Assembly: GCA_050178795.1 (NCBI GenBank)
Contig: JBFXFT010000004.1
Span: forward strand, 1 to 64,000
Reading direction: 5' to 3'
From: STF1-184 sp050178795
GTDB taxonomy: Bacteria; Bacillota; Clostridia; Christensenellales; UBA1242
DNA: 64,000 nt
The translations under genes and the position numbers were made by a program. Shown one piece after another: positions 31,988-39,439 of the stretch. The notes below the pieces were generated by a model. The model had not been told where the DNA came from. It ran no database searches and worked only from the letters and a program-made list of their open reading frames with translations. Position 1 is the first letter of the stretch, and every line of letters begins with the position of its first letter.

Positions 31988-32473
31988 ATGATAACTTTTG
32001 TAAACAATACTCTAGAAAAAGAGACAACTAAATTGTTAAAAAAAATATACAACAGAACTTTGCGCATGGAAGGGCAAAGAGTACATAAAATTGAGGCTTG
32101 TTTGGAGTTTGTAAATAACGAGGCAATGCAAGAATTAAATAACAGAACAAGAAAAATAGATAGACCTACCGATGTTTTAAGTTTTCCAAACCTTGACGAC
32201 GTTTTTAACAAAAAAATCAACAAAAAAACATACCCAATGGAGTTAGACCCAAAGACAAATAAAATACTTCTTGGCGATGTAGTAATAAATTTAGACATGG
32301 CAAAAGAGCAAGCGGACGAGTACGGACACTCATTAAATAGGGAAATTTGCTACCTATTTGTTCACGGTTTACTTCATTTACTAGGCTACGATCACGAAGA
32401 TGAGTTAGACAAAAACTTAATGCGCGGTCAAGAAGAGGCAATTTTAACAAAATTTAGACTTTTAAGGGTCTAA
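31988..32473 (+). CDS. ybeY: Endoribonuclease/rRNA maturation factor YbeY
   Basis: A 161-residue metalloprotein that processes 16S rRNA 3' ends and takes part in ribosome quality control. The zinc-binding motif H-G-x-L-H-L-x-G-Y-D-H is at residues ~121-131. Upstream are the N-R-x-T-R-x-I-D-R-P-T-D-V-L-S-F-P block (~51-66) and L-G-D-V-V-I-N. The ATG follows AAGGAAAT. era starts 22 bases after the stop. phoH/ybeZ, usually just upstream, is not in this window. Confidence 0.96.
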   Translation: MITFVNNTLEKETTKLLKKIYNRTLRMEGQRVHKIEACLEFVNNEAMQELNNRTRKIDRPTDVLSFPNLDDVFNKKINKKTYPMELDPKTNKILLGDVVINLDMAKEQADEYGHSLNREICYLFVHGLLHLLGYDHEDELDKNLMRGQEEAILTKFRLLRV

Positions 32474-32495
32474 AATAAATAAAAAAGGACGATTT

Positions 32496-33386
32496 ATGTT
32501 TAAGAGCGGTTTTGTAACCATAATAGGTAAGCCAAATGTTGGCAAGAGTACCTTACTAAATAGAATAATAAACGAAAAAGTTTCAATAGTTTCGCCAAAG
32601 CCACAAACTACTAGAAACAACATAACAGGCATTTTGAATGGCGAAGGTTACCAAGCAGTGTTTTTAGACACTCCGGGTATGTTAAAACCAAAAAGTAAGT
32701 TGGACGAATATATGTTGCAGTCAATAAACGCTTCACTAGATGGAATTGATGTAATTTTATATCTATTAGACGCAGGCAAGCCTTTTAGCGATGATGAACT
32801 AAACCTAATTGAAGGTTATGCAAATGGCGACGCCAAGTTAATTTTGGTAGTAAATAAAATTGACGAAACCAATTTTGAAAACCTATACCCAAAACTTGAC
32901 AGGCTAAACAAACTAAAAAATATTGTAGACATAATACCAGTGAGCGCCCAAAAAGGCAAAAATGTAGACGTACTTGTAGAGGCGGTGTTAAAACTACTTC
33001 CTGAGGGCATAAAATACTATCCAGACGACGAGCACACAGACAGTTCAGAAAGGTTTCTAGTAACCGAAATAATAAGGGAAAAAGCGCTTTGGCACTTGCA
33101 ACAAGAAATACCTCACGGAATAGCAGTAATTTTAGAGCGATTTGAACAAAAATCAAAAATTATTGAAATAGACGCCCTAATTATTTGCGAAAAGGCATCG
33201 CATAAGAATATAATAATAGGTAAGAAGGGTGAGATGTTAAAGAAAATTGCAACCAATGCAAGGCTTGACATTGAAAAACTTTTAAACAGCAAAGTGTATT
33301 TAAATATTTTCGTAAAAGTAAAGGACAAATGGAGGGACAATTTAACTGAAGTAAACGCTTTTGGTTATAAGAAGGACGAAATTTAA
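32496..33386 (+). CDS. era: Ribosome assembly GTPase Era
   Basis: A 296-residue GTPase needed for 30S assembly, binding the 3' end of 16S rRNA. G motifs: GKPNVGKST (residues ~10-18), P-Q-T-T-R (G2), D-T-P-G (G3), N-K-I-D (G4) and S-A-Q-K (G5). The C-terminal KH domain (~200-290) has G-K-K-G-E-M-L-K-K-I. Length is standard. AAAAGGAC precedes the ATG. A small YqzL-like gene follows after 17 bases, then recO, as in Bacillus. Confidence 0.97.
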   Translation: MFKSGFVTIIGKPNVGKSTLLNRIINEKVSIVSPKPQTTRNNITGILNGEGYQAVFLDTPGMLKPKSKLDEYMLQSINASLDGIDVILYLLDAGKPFSDDELNLIEGYANGDAKLILVVNKIDETNFENLYPKLDRLNKLKNIVDIIPVSAQKGKNVDVLVEAVLKLLPEGIKYYPDDEHTDSSERFLVTEIIREKALWHLQQEIPHGIAVILERFEQKSKIIEIDALIICEKASHKNIIIGKKGEMLKKIATNARLDIEKLLNSKVYLNIFVKVKDKWRDNLTEVNAFGYKKDEI

Positions 33387-33403
33387 TTATAGGAGGTGTG
33401 AAT

Positions 33404-33568
33404 ATGACAAAATTTGCTAATGACTTTACTAAATTAGTGTGGGAGAATTTTGAAGCCACAGGTAAAGTGGGATTATTTATGTTGTATTTTGCGCTTCAAT
33501 ACCCAGAAAAAGTGGCTTACAGGTTAGGTTCGGAGTTTGAAACAATAGAGGACATAAAGGAACTTTAA
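33404..33568 (+). CDS. YqzL-like small protein between era and recO
   Basis: A 54-residue ORF with a strong AGGAGGTG site eight bases before its ATG; its stop TAA shares a base with the recO ATG (TAATG). The N-terminal half has the YqzL pattern F-x-x-x-V-W-x-x-F-x-x-T-G-x-x-x-x-x-x-L-Y. YqzL lies at exactly this place in Bacillus. Its function is unknown. This version is slightly longer, with a C-terminal extension. Overlap with recO implies translational coupling. Confidence 0.85.
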   Translation: MTKFANDFTKLVWENFEATGKVGLFMLYFALQYPEKVAYRLGSEFETIEDIKEL

Positions 33569-34293
33569 TGGAAGAGTTTAAAGTAAAAGCTATTGTATTA
33601 AAGGCAATAGATTATAAAGAAAAAGACAAAATAGTGCACTTATTTTCGCTAGAACACGGCAAGATAAGTGCTATTTTAAAAGGTGTAAGGAGCGAAAAAG
33701 CAAAACTAAAATTTGCCGCTCAACCTTTTTGTTTTGCCGACTTTATTCTCGTTAAAAAAGGCGACTTATTTATAGTAACAAATGTAGACTTAGAGGACAG
33801 TTTTTTTGACCTAACAAAAGACCTAAACAGTTATTACCTATCATTTACTCTACTTGAAATGGTAGATGTAGCACTTATGGAAGAGGAAGCAAATGCCCTT
33901 GTCTTCATCAATCTATTAAAAGCGCTAAAACTAATTTGCTATGACAAAGTGAACGCTAAACTGGTCGTTTTAAAATTTGTTTTAGGTATGTTAAAAGTGC
34001 TTGGTTACAGGTTTAATTTTAACGAGTGCGAAGTTTGTAAGGCTAAATTTATAAACAAAAAGTTCTTAAACCTAGACAACGGCTCAATAGTATGTGGAAG
34101 TTGTCAAACAATAAATTCTAAACAGATGACCGACAATGTTTTTAACTTAATAAAAGCACTATATGTAACAGAAATTGAGCGTGTAAACACAATAAACGCA
34201 AAAGATTCAGTTTTATTAGAAGCCTTAGACCTTATGGTAAAAAACTTTGAGTATCGCACCGAGTCCAAACTAAAAACATTAAAAACACTGTAA
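33568..34293 (+). CDS. recO: DNA repair protein RecO
   Basis: A 241-residue recombination mediator that loads RecA together with RecF/RecR. The N-terminal OB domain (residues ~1-80) begins with the typical K-A-I-V-L-K-x-x-D-Y-K-E-K-D. The helical C-terminal part contains the zinc Cys quartet C-x-V-C (~154-157) and C-G-S-C (~177-180). The ATG overlaps the yqzL stop. The last codons form the 5' arm of repeat copy 2. Confidence 0.94.
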   Translation: MEEFKVKAIVLKAIDYKEKDKIVHLFSLEHGKISAILKGVRSEKAKLKFAAQPFCFADFILVKKGDLFIVTNVDLEDSFFDLTKDLNSYYLSFTLLEMVDVALMEEEANALVFINLLKALKLICYDKVNAKLVVLKFVLGMLKVLGYRFNFNECEVCKAKFINKKFLNLDNGSIVCGSCQTINSKQMTDNVFNLIKALYVTEIERVNTINAKDSVLLEALDLMVKNFEYRTESKLKTLKTL

Positions 34294-34408
34294 TTTAGTT
34301 AACTTCTTCGTTTACTATCTTGCGGCGCAAAACAGTCACATATTACATATATGCTCCTGCTTTGACGCCACAAGCCGAGCCTTGAATTTAATCTAAATTA
34401 CCGTGTTT
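34283..34408 (+). repeat. Dispersed terminator-nested element, copy 2
   Basis: The outer arm AAACACTGTAATTTAG (34283-34298) covers the recO stop. It pairs with CTAAATTACCGTGTTT (34393-34408, one mismatch) and perfectly with a second arm at 34496-34511. Conserved blocks: CGTTTACT (34309-34316), helix CTTGCGGCG/CGCCACAAG (34319-34327/34366-34374, one C-A mismatch), AAACAGTC (34330-34337), CATAT/ATATG mini-hairpin, GCTCCTGCTT (34353-34362), GAGCCTTG (34377-34384). The helix sequence differs from copy 1 while pairing is kept. Confidence 0.85.
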
Positions 34409-34520
34409 TTTGTTGTTATAAATATTACAAAATGCAAAACCACCACGAGCCTCGTACTTGCATAAATTAAAGGCTTTTTATTATCATTGTTTAATCTAAA
34501 TTACAGTGTTTTTCATTACA
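34409..34520 (+). repeat. Decayed tandem 3' ends behind copy 2
   Basis: The stretch after the T run (GTTGTTATAAATATTACAAAAT) matches the one after copy 1 (GTTGCAGTAAAATAATTACA...). ACGAGCCTCGTACTTGCAT at 34445-34463 and the arm CTAAATTACAGTGTTT at 34496-34511 look like 3' ends of one or two further, eroded units. This fills most of the 395-base gap between recO and ppdK. Confidence 0.5.
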
Positions 34521-34553
34521 GTGCACAGATTAAACTTTTTGTCATTTTTAATT

Positions 34554-34576
34554 AAGCCCTTTAATGGGCTTTTTTA
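34554..34576 (+). terminator. Intrinsic terminator before ppdK
   Basis: AAGCCC pairs with GGGCTT, followed by a T run. Confidence 0.8.
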
Positions 34577-34657
34577 TTAAACTTTTTTCAACTAAATTGG
34601 CTTTTAAGCGGTAAAATATTTGCCTTAATTTGGGGTTTATGTAACAATAGTAAATGG

Positions 34658-34663
34658 TATAAA
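34658..34663 (+). promoter_or_regulatory. Extended -10 promoter of ppdK
   Basis: TGG-TATAAA, about 12 bases before the AAAAGGAG ribosome-binding site. Confidence 0.55.
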
Positions 34664-34688
34664 CTGATATATTAAAAGGAGAAAATTT

Positions 34689-37316
34689 ATGACAAAAAAA
34701 TATGTTTATATGTTTGAAGAGGGCAACGCATCAATGCGCGACTTATTAGGTGGCAAGGGTGCAAATTTGGCAGAAATGACAAATTTAAAACTACCTGTTC
34801 CACAAGGTTTTGTAATTAGCACAGACGCCTGCATCAAATATTATGACGACGGAGAAAAAATTAATGACGAAATTATTGAACAAGTAATGACTTCATTAAA
34901 AAAGATTGAAAAAATTAATAATAAAGGCTTTGGAGACGAGAAAAACCCACTTTTAGTTTCTGTTAGAAGTGGTGCAAGGGTTAGTATGCCAGGTATGATG
35001 GATACAGTATTAAACCTTGGTCTAAACGACAAAACTGTTTTAGGGTTTGCAAAAGTTGGCAACGAGCGTCTTGCTTATGATAGTTACAGACGTTTTATTC
35101 AAATGTTTTCAAATGTAGTTATGGGTTTAGATATTTCTAAATTTGAGCACGCTTTGGAAAGTGCAAAAACTAAAAAAGGTGTAACGCTTGACACAGAACT
35201 AACTGCAAGCGACCTAAAAGCATTAGTTGCAGAATATAAAGTTATTTACAAAGGTTTAGCAGGAACAGAGTTTCCTCAAGACGTTAACGAACAACTTATT
35301 AAAGCAATTCAAGCAGTATTTATGTCTTGGCAAAACCCAAGGGCTATTGTTTACCGTAGATTAAACGATATTCCAGCAGAATGGGGCACAGCAGTAAACG
35401 TTCAAACAATGGTTTTTGGTAACAAAAACGAAAATTCTGGTACAGGTGTTGCATTTACTCGTAACCCAAGTACCGGTGAAAAGGTGCTATATGGCGAGTA
35501 TTTATTTAATGCACAAGGTGAAGACGTTGTTGCCGGTATTCGTACTCCTCAACCAATGGCAAAATTAAAAGACGAAAACGCAAGATTATATAGAGAATTT
35601 GAAATTATTTGCAACATTTTGGAAAGTCACTATAAAGATATGCAAGATATGGAATTTACCATTGATGATGGCAAATTGTATATGTTACAAACAAGAAACG
35701 GCAAGCGTACAGCAAAAGCTGCACTTAAAATTGCTGTAGATTTAGTAAATGAGGGCGTACTTGAAAAAGATCAAGCGTTATTAAAAGTAGACCCATTACA
35801 ACTAGATGCACTTTTACACCCACAATTTGAAGAGAGCGCACTAAAAGAGGGCACAGTAATCACTCAAGGTTTGCCAGCAAGTCCTGGTGCAGGCAGTGGT
35901 GTTATTGTTTTTGACTCTCAAGACGCAATAAAACTAAAAGAGCAAAAAATTAAAACAGTTTTAGTTAGAACAGAAACTTCACCAGAAGACATTGAAGGTA
36001 TGAACGCAAGCGAAGGTATTTTAACCGCTCGTGGTGGCATGACCTCTCACGCAGCAGTTGTTGCTCGTGGTATGGGACTTCCTTGTGTTGCAGGTTGTAG
36101 CGAAATTAATATTGACGAAGAAGCAAAACTATTTACAGTAAACGGCAGAACCTATAAAGAGGGCGATGCAATATCTATTGATGGCTCTACTGGTAAGGTT
36201 TATGACGGACGTATTAAGACCGTTCCAGCGACATTGAGTGGCGACTTTGCTACAATTATGGCTTGGGCAAAAGAGTACAAGTATTTGGGCGTTAGAACAA
36301 ACGCAGACACCCCAGCAGACGCAAAACAAGCACTTGATTTTGGTGCAGAGGGCATAGGTCTAACCAGAACAGAGCATATGTTCTTTGAAGAGACAAGAAT
36401 AAAAGCCGTTCGTGAAATGATACTAGCTAGCACAGTTGAAGAGCGCGAAAAAGCTTTAGCAAAAATTTTACCAATGCAAAGAGAAGACTTTATAGGACTT
36501 TACACAGTTATGAAGGGTTACCCAGTAACAATTAGGTTCTTAGACCCACCTCTACACGAATTTTTACCAACTGAAGATGAGGACATAAAAGAACTAGCAA
36601 AAGAAATGGGCGTTACTTTTGAAACTTTAAAGCAAAAAACACTAAGTTTAAAAGAGTTTAACCCAATGTTAGGTCATAGGGGTTCAAGGCTTGCTGTAAC
36701 ATTCCCAGAAATTGCAAGGATGCAAACTCAAGCGGTAATAGAGGCAGCACTAACAGTTAAAAAAGAAAAAGGCTACGACATTAAGCCAGAAATTATGCTT
36801 CCATTAATTGGCGACAAAAAAGAGTTTGACTTTGTTCGTGCAATAGTAGCAAAAGAAGCAGAAAGAGTTATAAAAGAGGCTGGGACATATCTTACTTACA
36901 AAATAGGTACAATGATTGAAATTCCAAGGGCGTGCCTATTAGCAGACGAAATTGCAAAATCTGCCGAGTTCTTTAGTTTTGGTACTAACGACTTAACTCA
37001 AATGACTTACGGCTTTAGTAGGGACGACGCAGGCAAGTTCCTAAGTGACTACTATAGTAACAAAATATTTGCATTTGACCCATTTAGCAAAATTGACTTT
37101 GATGGCGTAGGCAAATTAATTAAAATGGCAACTACTCTAGGTAGAGAGGCAAGACCAGACCTAAAAGTTGGTATTTGTGGCGAGCAAGGTGGCAACCCTG
37201 CAAGCGTAGACTTCTGCCACAACGCAGGTCTAAACTATGTAAGTTGTAGTCCATATCGTGTGCCGATTGCAATATTATCCGCAGCTCACGCAAACATCAA
37301 AAATAAAAAGAATTAA
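34689..37316 (+). CDS. ppdK: Pyruvate, phosphate dikinase
   Basis: An 875-residue enzyme that interconverts pyruvate + ATP + Pi and PEP + AMP + PPi, used in Clostridia for PPi-linked glycolysis. The N-terminal ATP-grasp domain starts with G-G-K-G-A-N-L-A-E-M. The swivelling phosphohistidine domain has G-G-M-T-S-H-A-A-V-V-A-R near residues 441-452. The C-terminal PEP/pyruvate barrel has G-L-x-R-T-E-H-M-F and, near the end, a C-G-E-Q-G-G-N-P motif. Length is standard. The regulatory kinase/phosphatase (PDRP) gene often next to it is not present. The stop codon forms the base of repeat copy 3. Confidence 0.98.
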   Translation: MTKKYVYMFEEGNASMRDLLGGKGANLAEMTNLKLPVPQGFVISTDACIKYYDDGEKINDEIIEQVMTSLKKIEKINNKGFGDEKNPLLVSVRSGARVSMPGMMDTVLNLGLNDKTVLGFAKVGNERLAYDSYRRFIQMFSNVVMGLDISKFEHALESAKTKKGVTLDTELTASDLKALVAEYKVIYKGLAGTEFPQDVNEQLIKAIQAVFMSWQNPRAIVYRRLNDIPAEWGTAVNVQTMVFGNKNENSGTGVAFTRNPSTGEKVLYGEYLFNAQGEDVVAGIRTPQPMAKLKDENARLYREFEIICNILESHYKDMQDMEFTIDDGKLYMLQTRNGKRTAKAALKIAVDLVNEGVLEKDQALLKVDPLQLDALLHPQFEESALKEGTVITQGLPASPGAGSGVIVFDSQDAIKLKEQKIKTVLVRTETSPEDIEGMNASEGILTARGGMTSHAAVVARGMGLPCVAGCSEINIDEEAKLFTVNGRTYKEGDAISIDGSTGKVYDGRIKTVPATLSGDFATIMAWAKEYKYLGVRTNADTPADAKQALDFGAEGIGLTRTEHMFFEETRIKAVREMILASTVEEREKALAKILPMQREDFIGLYTVMKGYPVTIRFLDPPLHEFLPTEDEDIKELAKEMGVTFETLKQKTLSLKEFNPMLGHRGSRLAVTFPEIARMQTQAVIEAALTVKKEKGYDIKPEIMLPLIGDKKEFDFVRAIVAKEAERVIKEAGTYLTYKIGTMIEIPRACLLADEIAKSAEFFSFGTNDLTQMTYGFSRDDAGKFLSDYYSNKIFAFDPFSKIDFDGVGKLIKMATTLGREARPDLKVGICGEQGGNPASVDFCHNAGLNYVSCSPYRVPIAILSAAHANIKNKKN

Positions 37317-37432
37317 TTCGCACAATAACTGCGTTTACTACACGGCTGTCTCAAACAGTCGTGTATGTTTTTATACGCTCCTGCTTGAAGACAACCGTGT
37401 GAGCCTTGTTCTTGCACAAATTAATTCTTTTT
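37305..37432 (+). repeat. Dispersed terminator-nested element, copy 3
   Basis: The outer arm AAAAAGAATTAATT (37305-37318, covering the ppdK stop) pairs perfectly with AATTAATTCTTTTT (37419-37432). Inside: CGTTTACT (37332-37339), helix CACGGCTGTCT/AGACAACCGTG (37341-37351/37389-37399, again one C-A mismatch), AAACAGTC (37353-37360), mini-hairpin CGTGTA/TATACG (37360-37365/37372-37377), GCTCCTGCTTGA (37377-37388), GAGCCTTG (37401-37408). The mini-hairpin has changed on both sides relative to copies 1 and 2, keeping its pairing. Confidence 0.85.
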
Positions 37433-37445
37433 ATTGATAGAGTAA

Positions 37446-37490
37446 AGCCTTGAATTTATCAAAAATTAAAACTTTTTATTGATTATAAAA
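37446..37490 (+). repeat. Decayed 3' end behind copy 3
   Basis: AGCCTTGAATTTATC is like the GAGCCTTGAATTTAATC of copy 2. It is followed by AAATTAAAACTTTTTATTGAT, which resembles the locus-specific arm AAATTAATTCTTTTTATTGAT at 37418-37438. It is an eroded tandem unit in the gap between ppdK and dnaG. Confidence 0.5.
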
Positions 37491-37494
37491 TAAC

Positions 37495-37522
37495 AAAAAA
37501 ACCTCATTTATTGAGGTTTTTT
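37495..37522 (+). terminator. Intrinsic terminator before dnaG
   Basis: AAAAACCTCA pairs with TGAGGTTTTT. The 144 bases up to dnaG show no convincing promoter. They hold an 11-codon ORF (37631-37666) that ends directly at the dnaG ATG. Confidence 0.82.
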
Positions 37523-37666
37523 ATTGCTTATTTTTTAGTGAAAAATATTTTTTAAAAAAAGTTTAGGAATTTTTAAACTTGCGTTGAATAATACTAGTAT
37601 AGGGCTAATGATTAATTGGCAAGGGTTTTTATGGCGAATATTGCAATAAAAATACTTGGAGAGTAG

Positions 37667-39436
37667 ATGAATAACAAGGGTTACGACGACGATTTTAAAG
37701 AGAAATTAAAATTTAATAACGATATTGTAAGCGTCATAGGTAAGTATGTAACGCTACAACAAAAAGGCAAGAGTTATTGGGGCTGTTGTCCTTTTCATAA
37801 TGAGAAAACACCAAGTTTTGCCGTAAATGCAACCGAGCAATATTACCACTGTTTTGGCTGTGGCGAGAGCGGCGATGTTATTAAATTTGTAGAAAAAATT
37901 GAAAATACAGACTTTATGTCGGCGGTTAAAATTTTAGCCGACAATGCTGGTATGGAAATACCTGATTTTTTAGGCGATGAAAGCATAAAAAAGAACAAAG
38001 AGAAGAAAGATTTAATATATAAAGCAAACAAAGATGCAGCAATTTACTATAACAAGATGTTATTTACAGAAAAAGGCAAATTTGCACTAAACTATTTGTT
38101 TAAGCGTGGCGTAAATAAAGAGACTATTATGAAATTTGGTCTTGGTGCAAGCATAGATTGGACTAGTCTAGTGACTTATTTAAAAAAACTAGGTCACAAA
38201 GAGCAAACTTTGCTTGAAGCAGGTTTAGTTGCAAAGGGCAATAATGGTTATTACGACATAATGGCAGAGCGATTGATGTTTCCTATTATAGACAGTTATA
38301 ACAATGTAATTGGCTTTAGTGGAAGGGCGCTAAAAGACGGCAAGTTTGCAAAATATAGAAATACCGAACAAACCCTAGTATTTGACAAGGGCAAAGTTCT
38401 TTATGGCATTAATTTGTTGAAGAAGTTAAAGCAAAAAGAAGGCTTAAATGAAATAATTTTGGTAGAAGGTCAAATGGACGCAATAGCAGTTCATAATGCA
38501 GGCTTTGGCAACGCGGTTGCCTCAATGGGTACTGCACTAACAAAGTACCACGCAAAGGAATTTAAGCGCTTTGTAGACAAAGTTGTTGTTAGTTTTGACG
38601 GCGACGCAGCAGGGCAAAAGGCTACATTTAGGAGTTTAGACATTTTGCAAGAAGAAGACCTAAATGTTTACGTAATAGCACTACCAGAAAACCTTGACCC
38701 AGACGAATACATTAAAAAATATGGCAAAGAGGCATACGCAAAACTAGTTAAAGAGGCTGTGCCACTAAACGACTATAAAATAGAGGCAATAAGCAAAAAA
38801 TTTGACTTAACAGACAACAGAGAGATTATTAAATTTATTGAAACCGCACTTGAAGAGGTAGCAAAACTTAAAAAGATTTCGGAACGCGAAATTTACTTAA
38901 AAATGATTGCGGACAAAACCAAAGTTGATGTAAATACACTACAAAAAGACTTAGATTACAAACTAAAAAACATAGATAAACCAGTAGAGGAAAATAGGCC
39001 AAGCGATAATGTTGTAAAGGACGCAAACTATTTAGCGAGTGAGTTCATTTTAGCAAGCGTACTACACAAAAAGGACTATGCAAAACTACCTGAGATTGTG
39101 CTATTTGAAAATGATAATCACATAAAATTACATAAGTTTTTAGATGAAGCAATAAACGATGGCAAAGAGTACAAAATTGGCAATTTATTTACAATTTTTA
39201 GCGTGGATGAAACACCCGCAATAAAGGAAATTATTGATTATAACTTCACTGGCGAAAACCCAGAAAAGTATTTTAATGAGTGCGTAAAAAATTTGCAATT
39301 AGATTACTTATTTAGAAAGCAAAAACAACTAATTACTGAATTTGAAAAAGAAACAGACGCCGAAAAGAAAAATAAAATAATGCAAGATTATCAAAAAATT
39401 ACAAAAGAAATAAAAAATAAAAAGGTGGAGGGTTAG
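37667..39436 (+). CDS. dnaG: DNA primase
   Basis: A 589-residue primase that makes RNA primers at the replication fork. The N-terminal zinc-binding domain has C-P-F-H (residues 41-44) and C-F-G-C (62-65). The TOPRIM catalytic core has V-E-G-Q-M-D (near 270) and a S-F-D-G-D-A-A-G motif near 310. A helicase-interaction C-terminal domain covers ~430-589. Length is normal. GGAGAG precedes ATG 37667. rpoD starts four bases after the stop, continuing the classic dnaG-rpoD macromolecular synthesis operon. Confidence 0.97.
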   Translation: MNNKGYDDDFKEKLKFNNDIVSVIGKYVTLQQKGKSYWGCCPFHNEKTPSFAVNATEQYYHCFGCGESGDVIKFVEKIENTDFMSAVKILADNAGMEIPDFLGDESIKKNKEKKDLIYKANKDAAIYYNKMLFTEKGKFALNYLFKRGVNKETIMKFGLGASIDWTSLVTYLKKLGHKEQTLLEAGLVAKGNNGYYDIMAERLMFPIIDSYNNVIGFSGRALKDGKFAKYRNTEQTLVFDKGKVLYGINLLKKLKQKEGLNEIILVEGQMDAIAVHNAGFGNAVASMGTALTKYHAKEFKRFVDKVVVSFDGDAAGQKATFRSLDILQEEDLNVYVIALPENLDPDEYIKKYGKEAYAKLVKEAVPLNDYKIEAISKKFDLTDNREIIKFIETALEEVAKLKKISEREIYLKMIADKTKVDVNTLQKDLDYKLKNIDKPVEENRPSDNVVKDANYLASEFILASVLHKKDYAKLPEIVLFENDNHIKLHKFLDEAINDGKEYKIGNLFTIFSVDETPAIKEIIDYNFTGENPEKYFNECVKNLQLDYLFRKQKQLITEFEKETDAEKKNKIMQDYQKITKEIKNKKVEG

Positions 39437-39439
39437 ACC

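Noticed and set aside
31682..37432. CRISPR array or IS-end explanation for the repeated element
   Set aside because: Only three copies, 2.5-3 kb apart, each with different flanks; no regular spacers, no transposase and no target duplications of fixed length.
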